DNA from: Pseudomonas tritici
Lineage (GTDB): Bacteria; Pseudomonadota; Gammaproteobacteria; Pseudomonadales; Pseudomonadaceae
Assembly (NCBI RefSeq): GCF_014268275.3
Contig: NZ_CP077084.1
Span: 1,240,001 to 1,304,000 of the forward strand
DNA: 64,000 bases
Reading direction: 5' to 3'
How positions within the stretch are numbered: the stretch's first letter is position 1; each line of letters opens with the position of its first letter. Below, one piece after another: positions 37,974 through 47,471 of this stretch. The notes beneath the pieces were generated by a model that saw nothing but the letters and a program-made list of their open reading frames with translations, did no database searches and had not been told where the DNA came from. Made by a program: the position numbers and the translations under genes.

Positions 37974-39342
37974 CACCCGTATCGAACGCGACAGCATGGG
38001 CGAGCTGCAAGTGCCTGCCGAAGCCTTGTATGGCGCTCAAACCCAGCGTGCGGTGAACAACTTCCCGATCAGCCATCAACGCATGCCGGCGCAATTCATT
38101 CGCGCCCTGATCTTGGCCAAGGTTGCGGCGGCCAAGGTTAACGTCGACCTCGAACAAATCAGCGCGGGGCAGGGCAAGGCTATTGTCGATGCCGCCCAAG
38201 GCCTGCTGGAAGGCGATTTCATGCCGCATTTCCCGGTGGATATTTTCCAGACCGGTTCCGGCACCAGTTCCAACATGAATGCCAACGAGGTGATTGCCAC
38301 CCTCGCCAGTCGGTTGCTCGGCGAGCCGGTCAACCCCAATGACCACGTGAACTGCGGTCAAAGCAGCAATGACATCATTCCAACCACCCTCCACGTCAGC
38401 GCCGCATTGGTGCTCCATGAGCAAACACTGCCGGCCCTGTTGCACCTGGTTCAAGTCATCGAGCAGAAGGCCGTAGAGGTTCACCCGTTCATCAAGACCG
38501 GCCGCACTCACTTAATGGATGCCATGCCGGTACGCATGAGCCAGGTGCTCAATGGCTGGGCGCAGCAACTCAAGGCCAATATCGCGCATTTGCAGGATCT
38601 TCTGCCTAGCTTGCAAGCGCTGGCCCAGGGCGGCACAGCGGTTGGCACCGGGATCAACGCACACCCGCAATTCGCTGCGCGATTCAGCCAGCAGTTGAGC
38701 AGCCTGACCGGTGTCAAATTCACCCCAGGCAAAAACCTGTTCGCGCTGATCGGCTCCCAGGACACCGCCGTCGCCGTTTCCGGCCAGTTGAAAACCACCG
38801 CCGTGTCGTTGATGAAAATCGCCAACGACCTGCGCTGGATGAACTCCGGCCCGCTCGCAGGCCTTGGTGAAATTGAACTGGAAGGCTTGCAGCCTGGCTC
38901 TTCGATCATGCCTGGCAAGGTCAACCCGGTGATCCCGGAGGCGACGGCCATGGTCGCCGCGCAGGTCATCGGCAATGACACCGTGATCACCATCGCCGGT
39001 CAATCGGGCAACTTCGAGCTGAATGTGATGCTGCCGATCATCGCCCAGAACCTGCTCAGCAGCCTCGAATTGCTGGCCAATTCCAGCCGCCTGCTGGCGG
39101 ACAAGGCCATCGCCAGCTTCAAGGTCAATGAAGCCAAGCTCAAGGAAGCGCTGTCGCGCAACCCGATTTTGGTGACCGCACTCAACCCGATTATCGGTTA
39201 CCAAAAGGCCGCTGAAATTGCCAAGAAGGCGTATCAGCAAGGCCGTCCGGTGATTGATGTCGCCCTCGAGCACACCGACCTGCCGCGCAGCCAACTGGAA
39301 GTCCTGCTGGATCCGGAAAAGCTCACGGCCGGCGGCGTGTAA
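37966..39342 (+). CDS. fumC: Class II fumarate hydratase, iron-independent
   Basis: A 458-residue fumarase C: RIERDSMGELQVPAEALYGAQTQRAVNNF at the N terminus, SGTSSNMNANEV, TGRTHLMDAMPV with the catalytic His, and the superfamily signature GSSIMPGKVNP with the catalytic Ser. It interconverts fumarate and malate without an iron-sulfur cluster, so it replaces the Fe-S fumarase when iron is scarce, which fits the Fur box upstream. Confidence 0.96.
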   Translation: MSNTRIERDSMGELQVPAEALYGAQTQRAVNNFPISHQRMPAQFIRALILAKVAAAKVNVDLEQISAGQGKAIVDAAQGLLEGDFMPHFPVDIFQTGSGTSSNMNANEVIATLASRLLGEPVNPNDHVNCGQSSNDIIPTTLHVSAALVLHEQTLPALLHLVQVIEQKAVEVHPFIKTGRTHLMDAMPVRMSQVLNGWAQQLKANIAHLQDLLPSLQALAQGGTAVGTGINAHPQFAARFSQQLSSLTGVKFTPGKNLFALIGSQDTAVAVSGQLKTTAVSLMKIANDLRWMNSGPLAGLGEIELEGLQPGSSIMPGKVNPVIPEATAMVAAQVIGNDTVITIAGQSGNFELNVMLPIIAQNLLSSLELLANSSRLLADKAIASFKVNEAKLKEALSRNPILVTALNPIIGYQKAAEIAKKAYQQGRPVIDVALEHTDLPRSQLEVLLDPEKLTAGGV

Positions 39343-39369
39343 TCACCGACCCTGATTTGGAGGCTCACC

Positions 39370-39798
39370 ATGGAGCACTGGAAACGCACGATCGAACGGG
39401 CCAATCGCTGCTTTATGGCGGGCGAGTTGGTTGACGCTCGCGAGGCCTATTTGCAAGCCCTGGCCCTGGCTCAAGTGTTGTTCGAACGCTGGGCGGATGC
39501 CGACGAAGCAGTGGCGGCGTGCGTCATTTCTCATCATAACCTGGCGGACTTGCACCTGCGCCTGAACCAGCCGGAAGAAAGCGCGGAATACCTTTGCGCT
39601 ATTCACCAGCGTCTTTTACAGACCCTGCAGGACTCGCGGCTGAGCCCGCAATTGCGGGAAGCGGCCTTGCGCCAGAGCAGCAAAACCTACGTCGAGCTAC
39701 TGAATTTCATCAGCGATCACGGCGAGTACCCGCGTACCCATCGCTTGCTGGGCGGTACTGCGGCGCAGCCGACCACTCCTCATTACGGAGCACATTGA
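39370..39798 (+). CDS. OrfX-like TPR-type protein of the fumC-sodA operon
   Basis: A 142-residue helical protein with TPR-like heptads ([51 protein letters not shown]). It corresponds to orfX between fumC and sodA in P. aeruginosa. Function unknown; a protein-binding or chaperone role for the metal-swapped enzymes would fit but is speculation. TTTGGAGGCTCACC gives a strong ribosome binding site. sodA begins one base after the stop. Confidence 0.87.
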   Translation: MEHWKRTIERANRCFMAGELVDAREAYLQALALAQVLFERWADADEAVAACVISHHNLADLHLRLNQPEESAEYLCAIHQRLLQTLQDSRLSPQLREAALRQSSKTYVELLNFISDHGEYPRTHRLLGGTAAQPTTPHYGAH

Positions 39799-39799
39799 T

Positions 39800-40411
39800 A
39801 TGACCTACACCTTGCCTGCCTTGCCTTACGCCTATGACGCCTTGGAACCGCATATCGATGCGCAAACCATGGAGATCCATTACACCAAGCACCACCAAAC
39901 CTATATCAACAACCTTAATGCCGCAGTTGAGGGCACTGAGTTTGCGGGCTGGCCGGTGGAAAAACTGGTATCCAGCGTGCAGCAGTTGCCGGAAAAACTT
40001 CGTGCAGCCGTGATTAACCAAGGCGGCGGCCACGCCAACCACTCGCTGTTCTGGGCCGTGATGTCGCCCAAAGGTGGCGGTAAGCCCGAGGGCGCACTGG
40101 GCAAGGCGATCGAGGAACAATTGGGCGGTTTCGACAGCTTCAAGGATGCTTTCACCAAAGCCGCGTTGACGCGCTTCGGTAGTGGATGGGCCTGGCTGAG
40201 CGTCACCCCGCAAAAGACCCTGGTGGTGGAAAGCAGCGGCAATCAGGACAGCCCCTTGATGAGCGGTAATACGCCGATTCTCGGCCTCGACGTCTGGGAG
40301 CACGCCTACTACCTGCTTTATCAGAACCGTCGCCCGGAATACATCAATGCGTTCTACAGTGTCATTAACTGGCCTGAAGTCGCCGCACGCTATCAGGCCG
40401 CTGTGGCCTGA
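39800..40411 (+). CDS. sodA: Superoxide dismutase [Mn]
   Basis: A 203-residue SOD with metal ligands H27, H81, D164 (GLDVWEH) and H168. The Mn-type signatures [11 protein letters not shown] and GNQDSPLM are present, in contrast to the Fe-type. It replaces FeSOD under iron limitation. It is the fourth gene of the Fur-controlled operon, directly after orfX. Confidence 0.96.
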   Translation: MTYTLPALPYAYDALEPHIDAQTMEIHYTKHHQTYINNLNAAVEGTEFAGWPVEKLVSSVQQLPEKLRAAVINQGGGHANHSLFWAVMSPKGGGKPEGALGKAIEEQLGGFDSFKDAFTKAALTRFGSGWAWLSVTPQKTLVVESSGNQDSPLMSGNTPILGLDVWEHAYYLLYQNRRPEYINAFYSVINWPEVAARYQAAVA

Positions 40412-40444
40412 TATCCACCTCTATAACAAGATCTAAGGCCGACT

Positions 40445-41338
40445 ATGGGCACTGACACACTGGCGATCAGCAGCGGGCGGATGTTTCGTTATGCACTTGG
40501 CTCGCTGCTGCTATTGGCAGGTACTGCATTGCTGGTGGCCCACGGGCTGGCCTGGCTTGACCTGGAACCGCGAATTCTGCGTGCCCTGCAGGGCGGGTCC
40601 ATCTGCGCGCTCGGCACGGCGCTCGGCGCGGTCCCAGTGTTGGTCATTCGGCGGATGCCGGTGACATTGAGCGATACACTGCTGGGCTTTGGGGCAGGGG
40701 TGATGCTGGCGGCGACGGCGTTTTCGCTGATCGTGCCAGGCATTGCCGCGGCTGAAAGCCTGGGATTGTCGCCCTGGGGCGCCAGTGGCTTGATCAGCTT
40801 CGGCATTATGCTTGGGGCGTTCGGGCTATACCTGGTTGACCGCAAGGTTTCCGGCGCAAGCCCGGAAATGCTCGTCGGCACGCCGGATAAGCCGGTGATT
40901 CCGCCGCGCATCTGGCTGTTCGTGTTTGCCATCATCGCTCACAACATCCCCGAAGGCATGGCGGTCGGCGTTTCTGCCGGAGGCGGCATGCCAGAGGCCG
41001 ATAGCCTGGCCATGGGCATTGCTTTGCAGGATGTGCCTGAAGGCCTTGTGATCGCGCTGGTGTTGGCCGGGGCAGGGATGTCGCGGGTCAAGGCGTTTAT
41101 GATCGGTGCTGCGTCAGGCTTGGTGGAGCCGGTGTTTGCTGTGCTCTGCGCCTGGTTGGTGAGCCTGGCTGAGGTGCTGTTGCCTTTGGGCCTGGCCTTG
41201 GCTGCTGGCGCGATGCTATTGGTGGTGACTCACGAAGTCATCCCTGAATCGCGACGCAATGGTCACGAAAAACTCGCCAGTTTGGGATTGTGCACCGGTT
41301 TTTGCTTGATGATGGTGATGGACACGGCTTTAGGATAA
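40445..41338 (+). CDS. ZIP family divalent metal transporter
   Basis: A 297-residue membrane protein with about eight helices. The ZIP helix IV/V metal motifs are visible as AHNIPEGMAVGVS and LQDVPEGLVIAL. ZIP proteins import Zn, Mn or Fe. Following Mn-SOD in a Fur-repressed operon, manganese import is an attractive role (inference); in P. aeruginosa a ZIP gene occupies the same place. It starts 33 bases after sodA. Confidence 0.9.
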   Translation: MGTDTLAISSGRMFRYALGSLLLLAGTALLVAHGLAWLDLEPRILRALQGGSICALGTALGAVPVLVIRRMPVTLSDTLLGFGAGVMLAATAFSLIVPGIAAAESLGLSPWGASGLISFGIMLGAFGLYLVDRKVSGASPEMLVGTPDKPVIPPRIWLFVFAIIAHNIPEGMAVGVSAGGGMPEADSLAMGIALQDVPEGLVIALVLAGAGMSRVKAFMIGAASGLVEPVFAVLCAWLVSLAEVLLPLGLALAAGAMLLVVTHEVIPESRRNGHEKLASLGLCTGFCLMMVMDTALG

Positions 41339-41349
41339 ACACGCTTTTC

Positions 41350-41430
41350 TGTAGGCGCCTGCTTGCCCGTGATTGGCTCCAGTCTTACATCGAACGCAAT
41401 GACGTCATTGCCGGCAAGCCGGGCTGCTAC
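41350..41430. repeat. Degenerate REP pair (GTAG..GCTTGCC type)
   Basis: GTAGGCGCCTGCTTGCC.G..ATTG at the left and CAATGACGTCATTGCCGGCAAGC....CTAC at the right are imperfect inverted copies with several mismatches. It probably is a decayed REPIN between the convergent ZIP and ptsO genes. Confidence 0.55.
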
Positions 41431-41436
41431 GAAGGG

Positions 41437-41709
41437 TTATTCGCCTTCATCAAAGTAGTTGTTGATCAACGCAACCAGTGCGTCCATCGCTTCCTGCTCT
41501 TGCTCGCCTTCTGTCTTCAAGTGAATCTTGGTGCCTTTGCCGGCCGCCAACATCATCATTGCCATGATGCTTTTGCCATCGACCATGGATTCCGGCGTGC
41601 GCCCGGCCCGAATCTGGCAGGGAAACTGCCCAGCCACACCCACGAATTTGGCCGAAGCGCGGGCGTGAAGGCCCAGCTTGTTGATGATTTCAATTTCCAG
41701 AGCGGGCAT
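41437..41709 (-). CDS. ptsO: Phosphocarrier protein NPr (nitrogen PTS HPr)
   Basis: A 90-residue HPr-like protein with phospho-acceptor His15 in NKLGLHARAS and the DGKSIMAMMMLAAGKG helix. It takes phosphate from PtsP and gives it to IIA-Ntr (ptsN, two genes upstream). It is the last gene of the rpoN-hpf-ptsN-rapZ-ptsO run, 16 bases after rapZ. Confidence 0.96.
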   Translation of the reverse strand: MPALEIEIINKLGLHARASAKFVGVAGQFPCQIRAGRTPESMVDGKSIMAMMMLAAGKGTKIHLKTEGEQEQEAMDALVALINNYFDEGE

Positions 41710-41725
41710 CGCGGGGGTGTTCCTT

Positions 41726-42583
41726 TCAGCTAAGGTCGCGGTGGCGGACCTGAACGTTCTTGAGGGTTTGTTGCAGCACCTGGCCCAAGCGTTCGGTCAG
41801 GTAGACGGAGCGGTGGTGGCCGCCGGTGCAGCCAATGGCAATGGTGACATAGGCCCGATTGCTTGCGGCAAAGCGTGGCAACCATTTGAGCAAGTAGCTG
41901 GAAATGTCCTGGAACATCTCCTCAACATCCGGTTGCGCAGCCAGGTAGTCGGCAACAGGTTGATCCAGCCCGGATTGTTCGCGCAGTTCCGGCTTCCAAT
42001 AGGGGTTCGGCAGGCAGCGCACATCAAACACCAAGTCTGCATCTACCGGCATTCCGCGCTTGAAACCAAACGACTCCACGAGAAACGCCGTGCCTGGCTC
42101 CGGCTGGTTCAACAGGCGCAGCTTGATGGCATCGCGCAGCTGGTACAGGTTAAGGCTGGTGGTGTTGATCTTGAGGTCGGCGAGGTCAATGATCGGTCCC
42201 AGCAGCTTGGTTTCGTCCTCGATGGCTTCGGCCAAGGAGCGGTGAGGGCTGCTGAGGGGGTGGCGTCGGCGTGTTTCGGAGAAACGCTTGAGCAGCGTCT
42301 CTTCGTCGGCATCCAGGTACAGCACATCGCAATGAATGTGCTTGGCCCGCACTTCCTCGAGCAATTGTGGAAATCGCTCAAGATGGCTGGGCAGGTTGCG
42401 GGCATCTATCGAAACGGCGACCAGGGGTTGCGCCAGTTCAGTATGGATCAGCGCGCGTTCCGCCAATTCCGGCAGCAGGCCGGCGGGCAAATTGTCGATG
42501 CAGTAGAAACCGCTGTCCTCAAGGACATTGAGGGCGGTGCTTTTACCTGAGCCGGAACGGCCGCTGACGATGATCAAGCGCAT
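41726..42583 (-). CDS. rapZ: RNase adapter protein RapZ
   Basis: A 285-residue protein with the Walker A motif GRSGSGKST, the DNLP segment and the C-terminal sugar-phosphate/RNA-binding domain ([30 protein letters not shown]). In enterobacteria RapZ senses glucosamine-6-phosphate and guides RNase E to GlmZ; pseudomonads lack the classical GlmYZ pair, so the RNA partner here is not known. It starts two bases after the ptsN stop. Confidence 0.95.
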   Translation of the reverse strand: MRLIIVSGRSGSGKSTALNVLEDSGFYCIDNLPAGLLPELAERALIHTELAQPLVAVSIDARNLPSHLERFPQLLEEVRAKHIHCDVLYLDADEETLLKRFSETRRRHPLSSPHRSLAEAIEDETKLLGPIIDLADLKINTTSLNLYQLRDAIKLRLLNQPEPGTAFLVESFGFKRGMPVDADLVFDVRCLPNPYWKPELREQSGLDQPVADYLAAQPDVEEMFQDISSYLLKWLPRFAASNRAYVTIAIGCTGGHHRSVYLTERLGQVLQQTLKNVQVRHRDLS

Positions 42584-42585
42584 GA

Positions 42586-43050
42586 TTACTGCCCGTTCTG
42601 TTCGTCCACGACAACCTGATACAGCGCCTCATTACTGCTGGCACTGCGCAGTTTGTCGCGTACTTCCTTGCGGTCGAGCATGCTGGCGATCTGCCGAAGC
42701 AGTTCCAGGTGTGCATCGGTGGCAGCTTCCGGGACCAGCAAAACAAACAGCAGGTCGACCGGGGCGCCATCGATAGCGTCGAAATCGATGGGATGGTCCA
42801 AGTGCAGCAGGGCGCTGACAGGCGTCTCGCAGCCTTTGAGGCGGCAGTGGGGAATAGCGATGCCGTTACCAAAACCGGTCGAGCCAAGTTTTTCACGAGC
42901 AATCAGTGCCTCGTACACAGTTTGCGTTTCCAGTTCAGGCACTTCACGGCCGATCAGGTTGGCAATTTGTTCGAGGGCGCGTTTTTTACTGCCGCCCGGC
43001 ACGTTCACAAGGGAACGGCCGGGGGTCAGGATGGTTTCAAGTCGGATCAT
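42586..43050 (-). CDS. ptsN: Nitrogen PTS enzyme IIA-Ntr
   Basis: A 154-residue IIA domain of the fructose/mannitol type with phosphorylation site His68 in NGIAIPHCR. The unphosphorylated form regulates potassium transport, PHB storage and carbon-nitrogen balance in pseudomonads. It begins [13 protein letters not shown] and is coupled with rapZ downstream. Confidence 0.95.
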   Translation of the reverse strand: MIRLETILTPGRSLVNVPGGSKKRALEQIANLIGREVPELETQTVYEALIAREKLGSTGFGNGIAIPHCRLKGCETPVSALLHLDHPIDFDAIDGAPVDLLFVLLVPEAATDAHLELLRQIASMLDRKEVRDKLRSASSNEALYQVVVDEQNGQ

Positions 43051-43060
43051 GGGGGGAGAG

Positions 43061-43366
43061 TTAACGACCTGTACCTTGCATCAGGTGCAGATTCTTTTCC
43101 TTATGCTTTATGAGTTGGCGGTCCAGCTTGTCGTAGAGCGAGTCGATCGCCGCGTACATGTCCTCATGTTCCGCATTGGCGACGAGCTTGGCATTCGGTA
43201 CGTGCAGGGTGGCCTCGATTTTCTGCTTGAGCTTATCGACCTCCATGATGACCTGCACGTTGGTGATCTTGTCAAAATGCCCCGCAAGCTTGTTCAGCTT
43301 GCTTTCGGTGTATTCACGCAGGGGTTTGGTGACTTCCAGCTGGTGTCCACTGATGTTGACTTGCAT
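43061..43366 (-). CDS. hpf: Ribosome hibernation promoting factor
   Basis: A 101-residue short HPF/YhbH (MQVNISGHQLEVTKPLREYTESKL, NAEHEDMYAAIDSLYDKLDRQLIKHKEK). It binds the ribosomal decoding centre to form inactive 100S particles in stationary phase. AAGGAG lies 8 bases upstream of the ATG at 43366. It lies between rpoN and ptsN, the conserved order. Confidence 0.95.
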   Translation of the reverse strand: MQVNISGHQLEVTKPLREYTESKLNKLAGHFDKITNVQVIMEVDKLKQKIEATLHVPNAKLVANAEHEDMYAAIDSLYDKLDRQLIKHKEKNLHLMQGTGR

Positions 43367-43441
43367 ACAGCTTCTCCTTCGTTGCCAGTGCATAAAGCGA
43401 CAGGCGAAAGCGCCTGCCACTGGAACGCTGTGGCCCGCCCG

Positions 43442-44935
43442 TCACATCAAACGCTTACGCTCGCTGGAAGGCGCGATCCCGAGGGACTCGCGGTACTTGG
43501 CGACGGTTCGACGGGCGACCTGAATGCCTTGTGCCTCCAGTAAACCAGCGATCTTACTGTCACTCAATGGCTTTTTCTGATTTTCCGCGGCAACCAGTTT
43601 TTTGATGATCGCGCGAATCGCCGTGGACGAGCATTCACCGCCTTCGGAGGTGCTGACGTGGCTGGAGAAAAAGTATTTCAGTTCATAAATACCCCGTGGG
43701 GTATGCATGAATTTTTGCGTGGTTACCCGAGAAATCGTCGATTCATGCATGCCAACCGCCTCGGCGATGTCATGCAGTACCAACGGTTTCATCGCCTCGT
43801 CGCCGTATTCCAGGAAGCCGCGCTGGTGCTCGACGATCTGGGTGGCCACTTTCATCAGGGTTTCGTTGCGGCTTTGCAGGCTCTTGATAAACCAGCGAGC
43901 TTCCTGCAATTGGTTGCGCATGAAGGTGTTATCGGCGCTGGTGTCAGCGCGACGCACAAAACCGGCGTATTGCGGGTTGACCCGCAGGCGTGGCACCGAC
44001 TCCTGGTTCAGTTCAACCAGCCAGCGCTCGTTATCCTTGCGCACGATCACGTCGGGAACCACGTATTCGGCTTCGCTGGACTCGATTTGCGAGCCAGGAC
44101 GCGGGTTGAGGCTTTGTACCAGCTCAATGACCTGGCGCAGGTCGTCTTCCTTGAGCTTCATGCGGCGCATCAGTTGGCTGTAGTCGCGGCTGCCCAGCAT
44201 GTCGATGTAATCGGTGACCAGGCGCTGGGCTTCGGCGAGCCAGGGGGTCTTGGCGGGCAGTTGGCGCAATTGCAGCAGCAGGCATTCGCTGAGGGAGCGC
44301 GCACCGATGCCAGCGGGTTCGAACTGCTGGATGCGGTGCAGGACGGCTTCGATCTCGTCCAGCTCGATATCCAGTTCAGGGTCGAATGCTTCGAGAATTT
44401 CCTCAAGCGTCTCGTCCAAGTAGCCCTGGTTATTGATGCAGTCGATCAGGGTCACGGCGATCAGGCGATCGGTGTCCGACATCGGCGCCAGGTTCAGTTG
44501 CCACAGCAGGTGGCTTTGCAGGCTTTCGCCGGCGGAGGTGCGGGTGGTGAAATCCCACTCGTCATCGTCATTGCTGGGCAGGCTGCTGGCGCTGGTCTGG
44601 TAGACGTCTTCCCAGGCGGTGTCGACGGGAAGCTCGTTGGGAATGCGTTCGTTCCAGTCGCCTTCCTCGAGGTTATCCACCGTTGGGGCGGTTTCCTGAT
44701 AGGAGGGTTCCTGCACATCGGGGTTGGGTTTTTGCTCGATGTTATCGGCCAGCGGGTCTGCATTATCGAAGTCGTCGCCTTCTTCCTGGCGTTCGAGCAT
44801 CGGATTGGACTCCAGGGCCTCCTGGATTTCCTGTTGCAGGTCCAGGGTCGACAATTGGAGCAGGCGGATGGCCTGTTGCAGCTGCGGTGTCATCGTCAGC
44901 TGCTGGCCCATTCTCAGGACTAGCGATGGTTTCAT
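43442..44935 (-). CDS. rpoN: RNA polymerase sigma-54 factor
   Basis: A 497-residue sigma-54. Region I is Gln/Leu-rich ([42 protein letters not shown]), region II is acidic, and region III contains the core-binding domain, the helix-turn-helix ([18 protein letters not shown]) and the RpoN box [10 protein letters not shown] near the C terminus that reads the -24 element. It directs nitrogen, flagellar and carbon-use genes with AAA+ activators. It follows lptB after 185 bases. Confidence 0.97.
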   Translation of the reverse strand: MKPSLVLRMGQQLTMTPQLQQAIRLLQLSTLDLQQEIQEALESNPMLERQEEGDDFDNADPLADNIEQKPNPDVQEPSYQETAPTVDNLEEGDWNERIPNELPVDTAWEDVYQTSASSLPSNDDDEWDFTTRTSAGESLQSHLLWQLNLAPMSDTDRLIAVTLIDCINNQGYLDETLEEILEAFDPELDIELDEIEAVLHRIQQFEPAGIGARSLSECLLLQLRQLPAKTPWLAEAQRLVTDYIDMLGSRDYSQLMRRMKLKEDDLRQVIELVQSLNPRPGSQIESSEAEYVVPDVIVRKDNERWLVELNQESVPRLRVNPQYAGFVRRADTSADNTFMRNQLQEARWFIKSLQSRNETLMKVATQIVEHQRGFLEYGDEAMKPLVLHDIAEAVGMHESTISRVTTQKFMHTPRGIYELKYFFSSHVSTSEGGECSSTAIRAIIKKLVAAENQKKPLSDSKIAGLLEAQGIQVARRTVAKYRESLGIAPSSERKRLM

Positions 44936-45120
44936 GGCAGGGGCTTAACACCTTATTCGCCGGCGCAATGCGCCATCCACGACAGGGCGCGTGAGCGCCA
45001 AACATAAGCAAATTATATGCCTGATATCGGGGGCTTTGCCTAGAGCGCGGTAACAATAAAAATCCAGAGGTTTTCATTGACTCCCGCGCACCTTGGCAAT
45101 CGGCCGTGACACCACGGTGT

Positions 45121-45846
45121 TTACAGGCGGAACTCGTGACCCAGGTACACTTCCTTGACCAGTTCATTGGCCAGGATGGTGGCGGAGTCGCCTTCAGCGA
45201 TCAGTTGACCATCGTTGACGATATACGCGGTTTCGCAGATATCGAGCGTCTCACGGACGTTGTGGTCAGTGATCAGCACGCCAATGCCCTTAGCCTTGAG
45301 GTGGTGAATGATCTGCTTGATGTCGCCGACCGATATTGGGTCGACGCCGGCAAACGGTTCGTCCAACAGGATGAACTTCGGTGCAGTGGCCAGGGCACGA
45401 GCGATTTCTACGCGGCGGCGCTCACCACCGGACAGGCTCATGCCGAGGTTGTCGCGGATATGGTTGATGTGGAATTCCTGCAGCAGGCTTTCCAGCTCCT
45501 TGCGACGGCCGTCACGGTCGAGCTCCTTGCGGGTCTCGAGGATGGCCATGATGTTGTCGGCCACCGACAGTTTGCGGAAGATCGACGCTTCCTGCGGGAG
45601 ATAGCCGATACCGGCGCGGGCGCGGCCGTGCATCGGCTGGTGGCTCACGTCCAGGTCATCGATCAATACGCGACCCTGATCCGCCTGGACCAGTCCGACG
45701 ATCATGTAGAAGCAGGTGGTCTTGCCGGCGCCATTGGGGCCGAGCAAGCCGACGATCTGGCCGCTGTCGATCGACAGGCTGACGTCGCGCACGACCTGAC
45801 GGCCTTTATAGGCCTTGGCCAGATGCTGGGCTTTCAGGGTTGCCAT
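45121..45846 (-). CDS. lptB: LPS export ABC transporter ATP-binding protein
   Basis: A 241-residue ATPase with Walker [11 protein letters not shown]-loop, signature [15 protein letters not shown] and Walker [14 protein letters not shown], all in the LptB spelling. It powers LPS extraction from the inner membrane by LptFG. It overlaps the lptA stop by one base. Confidence 0.96.
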   Translation of the reverse strand: MATLKAQHLAKAYKGRQVVRDVSLSIDSGQIVGLLGPNGAGKTTCFYMIVGLVQADQGRVLIDDLDVSHQPMHGRARAGIGYLPQEASIFRKLSVADNIMAILETRKELDRDGRRKELESLLQEFHINHIRDNLGMSLSGGERRRVEIARALATAPKFILLDEPFAGVDPISVGDIKQIIHHLKAKGIGVLITDHNVRETLDICETAYIVNDGQLIAEGDSATILANELVKEVYLGHEFRL

Positions 45847-46379
45847 TACTCGGCCTTCTTCTTCGGCTGGATAACCATGTCGATGCGTGGGCGCGGTGCG
45901 GTGACCTTGTTGCCATTGGCACGACCGGCGTTAGCGATCTGTTTCACGGTGTCATAGGTGATCTTCTCACCTTCCGTGGAGTTGCCGTCGGGGCTGAGCA
46001 CCTTGGCTTGGTCGATCAGCACAATGCGGTTCTGCTGGGCGTGGTACTGGATGGTCTTGCCGTAACCCTTCATCGGGCCGGTGTCGGTAGCGGACTGCTT
46101 CTGTTCGAAGTAAGCCAGGTTGCCCACCGAAGTGACCACGTCAATATCGCCAGCCTGGGTGCGAGTCAGGGTCACCGTGTTGCCGGTGATCTTCATCGAG
46201 CCCTGGGTGATGATCACGCCGCCTGTGTAGGTGGCGACGCCTTGCTTGTCATCCAGTTGCGCATCGTCAGCCGAAATGTGGATCGGCTGCTGGCTATCGT
46301 TCGGCAGAGCCCAGGCGCTCACGCTTCCCAGTGCTGCGCCCAGGCCGAGCAAAATAGGGAGAGTTTTAACGAGCCTCAT
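45846..46379 (-). CDS. lptA: LPS periplasmic transport protein LptA
   Basis: A 177-residue protein with a signal peptide (cleavage after SAWA, ~residue 24) and the beta-jellyroll OstA domain ([33 protein letters not shown]). It forms the periplasmic bridge between LptC and LptD. Its start overlaps the lptC end by 14 bases. Confidence 0.95.
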   Translation of the reverse strand: MRLVKTLPILLGLGAALGSVSAWALPNDSQQPIHISADDAQLDDKQGVATYTGGVIITQGSMKITGNTVTLTRTQAGDIDVVTSVGNLAYFEQKQSATDTGPMKGYGKTIQYHAQQNRIVLIDQAKVLSPDGNSTEGEKITYDTVKQIANAGRANGNKVTAPRPRIDMVIQPKKKAE

Positions 46380-46938
46380 ACTGTCCTCTTACGTTCGATA
46401 GCAGGTGTATCCTGCTTTCTTTCAAATACGCTTTCATTCCCTTGCCAGTCGATACACCGCCAGCGCCGTCGATTCTAACGTCTTGCTCGGTCTGCGCATA
46501 TTGCTTCTGCGGGAATACGGTCATGCGACTGGTGGTAATCACGGTCTCACGTTTTTTATCGTCAGTGCGCGCAACGCGCACCGAGTCGATCAGTTCTACC
46601 TCGGTACCGTCCGGGTTGACCTCGCCACGCTTGCTGGTGACGTGCCATGGGAACTCGGTACCGCGGTAAATGTTCATGTCCGGGTTGGTCAGCAGGGTCA
46701 CTTCGCTGGCTTTCACGTGCTCGACCTTGTCCGAGGTCATCTCGTACTGCACCTTGCCGTCGGGCAGGAACTGCACGCTTTTGGCATTGGTGGCGTAATA
46801 GTCGATAACCCCCTCGTCAACCTGCGCAGCAGGCTGGTCGAGAAAGCGCTCCGGGCTGATATTCCAGTAGCCCACCGCCAGGAACAGTGCGGCGATGACT
46901 GCGAATAGCAGGAAGTTGCGAATCTTTTTGCTCAGCAT
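46366..46938 (-). CDS. lptC: LPS export protein LptC
   Basis: A 190-residue bitopic protein with one N-terminal membrane helix (FLLFAVIAALFLAVGYW, ~10-27) and a periplasmic jellyroll (YYATNAKSVQFLPDGKVQYEMTSDKVEH). It receives LPS from LptBFG and hands it to LptA. It lies 8 bases downstream of kdsC. Confidence 0.95.
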   Translation of the reverse strand: MLSKKIRNFLLFAVIAALFLAVGYWNISPERFLDQPAAQVDEGVIDYYATNAKSVQFLPDGKVQYEMTSDKVEHVKASEVTLLTNPDMNIYRGTEFPWHVTSKRGEVNPDGTEVELIDSVRVARTDDKKRETVITTSRMTVFPQKQYAQTEQDVRIDGAGGVSTGKGMKAYLKESRIHLLSNVRGQYEAR

Positions 46939-46946
46939 AAAACGCT

Positions 46947-47471
46947 CTATAAGTAGGCGGCGTGGGCCGCTTCAAGGCTGCCTTGGGCACGCAGGATCAG
47001 CTCGCAGAATTCGCGGGCGGCACCTTCACCGCCACGGGCGGTGGTGATGCCATGGGCATGCTCGCGAACAAAGGCTGCCGCATTGGCAACGGCCATGCCC
47101 AGGCCCACTCGACGAATCACCGGCAGGTCGGGCAGGTCATCGCCCAAGTAGGCGACCTGCTCATAGCTTAGGTTGAGTTGGCCAAGAAGCTCGTCCAGAA
47201 CCACCAGTTTATCCTCGCGGCCCTGATACAGGTGAGGAATCCCCAGGTTTTGTGCGCGGCGTTCCACAACGGGGGTTTTTCTGCCGCTGATAATCGCTGT
47301 TTGCACACCCGACGCCATCAGCATCTTGATGCCTTGGCCGTCGAGGGTGTTGAACGTCTTGAATTCGCTGCCGTCTTCGAGGAAGTACAAGCGGCCATCG
47401 GTCAGCACGCCGTCAACGTCGAAAATCGCCAGTTTGATGTTTTTGCCGCGTTGCAACAGGTCGTCGGTCAT
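46947..47471 (-). CDS. kdsC: 3-deoxy-D-manno-octulosonate-8-phosphate phosphatase
   Basis: A 174-residue C0-type HAD phosphatase: nucleophile motif IFDVDGVLTDG, motif II SGRKTP, and motif IV AYLGDDLPDLPV. It removes phosphate from Kdo-8-P in LPS inner-core synthesis. It starts directly after the kdsD stop (TAAATG). Confidence 0.95.
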   Translation of the reverse strand: MTDDLLQRGKNIKLAIFDVDGVLTDGRLYFLEDGSEFKTFNTLDGQGIKMLMASGVQTAIISGRKTPVVERRAQNLGIPHLYQGREDKLVVLDELLGQLNLSYEQVAYLGDDLPDLPVIRRVGLGMAVANAAAFVREHAHGITTARGGEGAAREFCELILRAQGSLEAAHAAYL

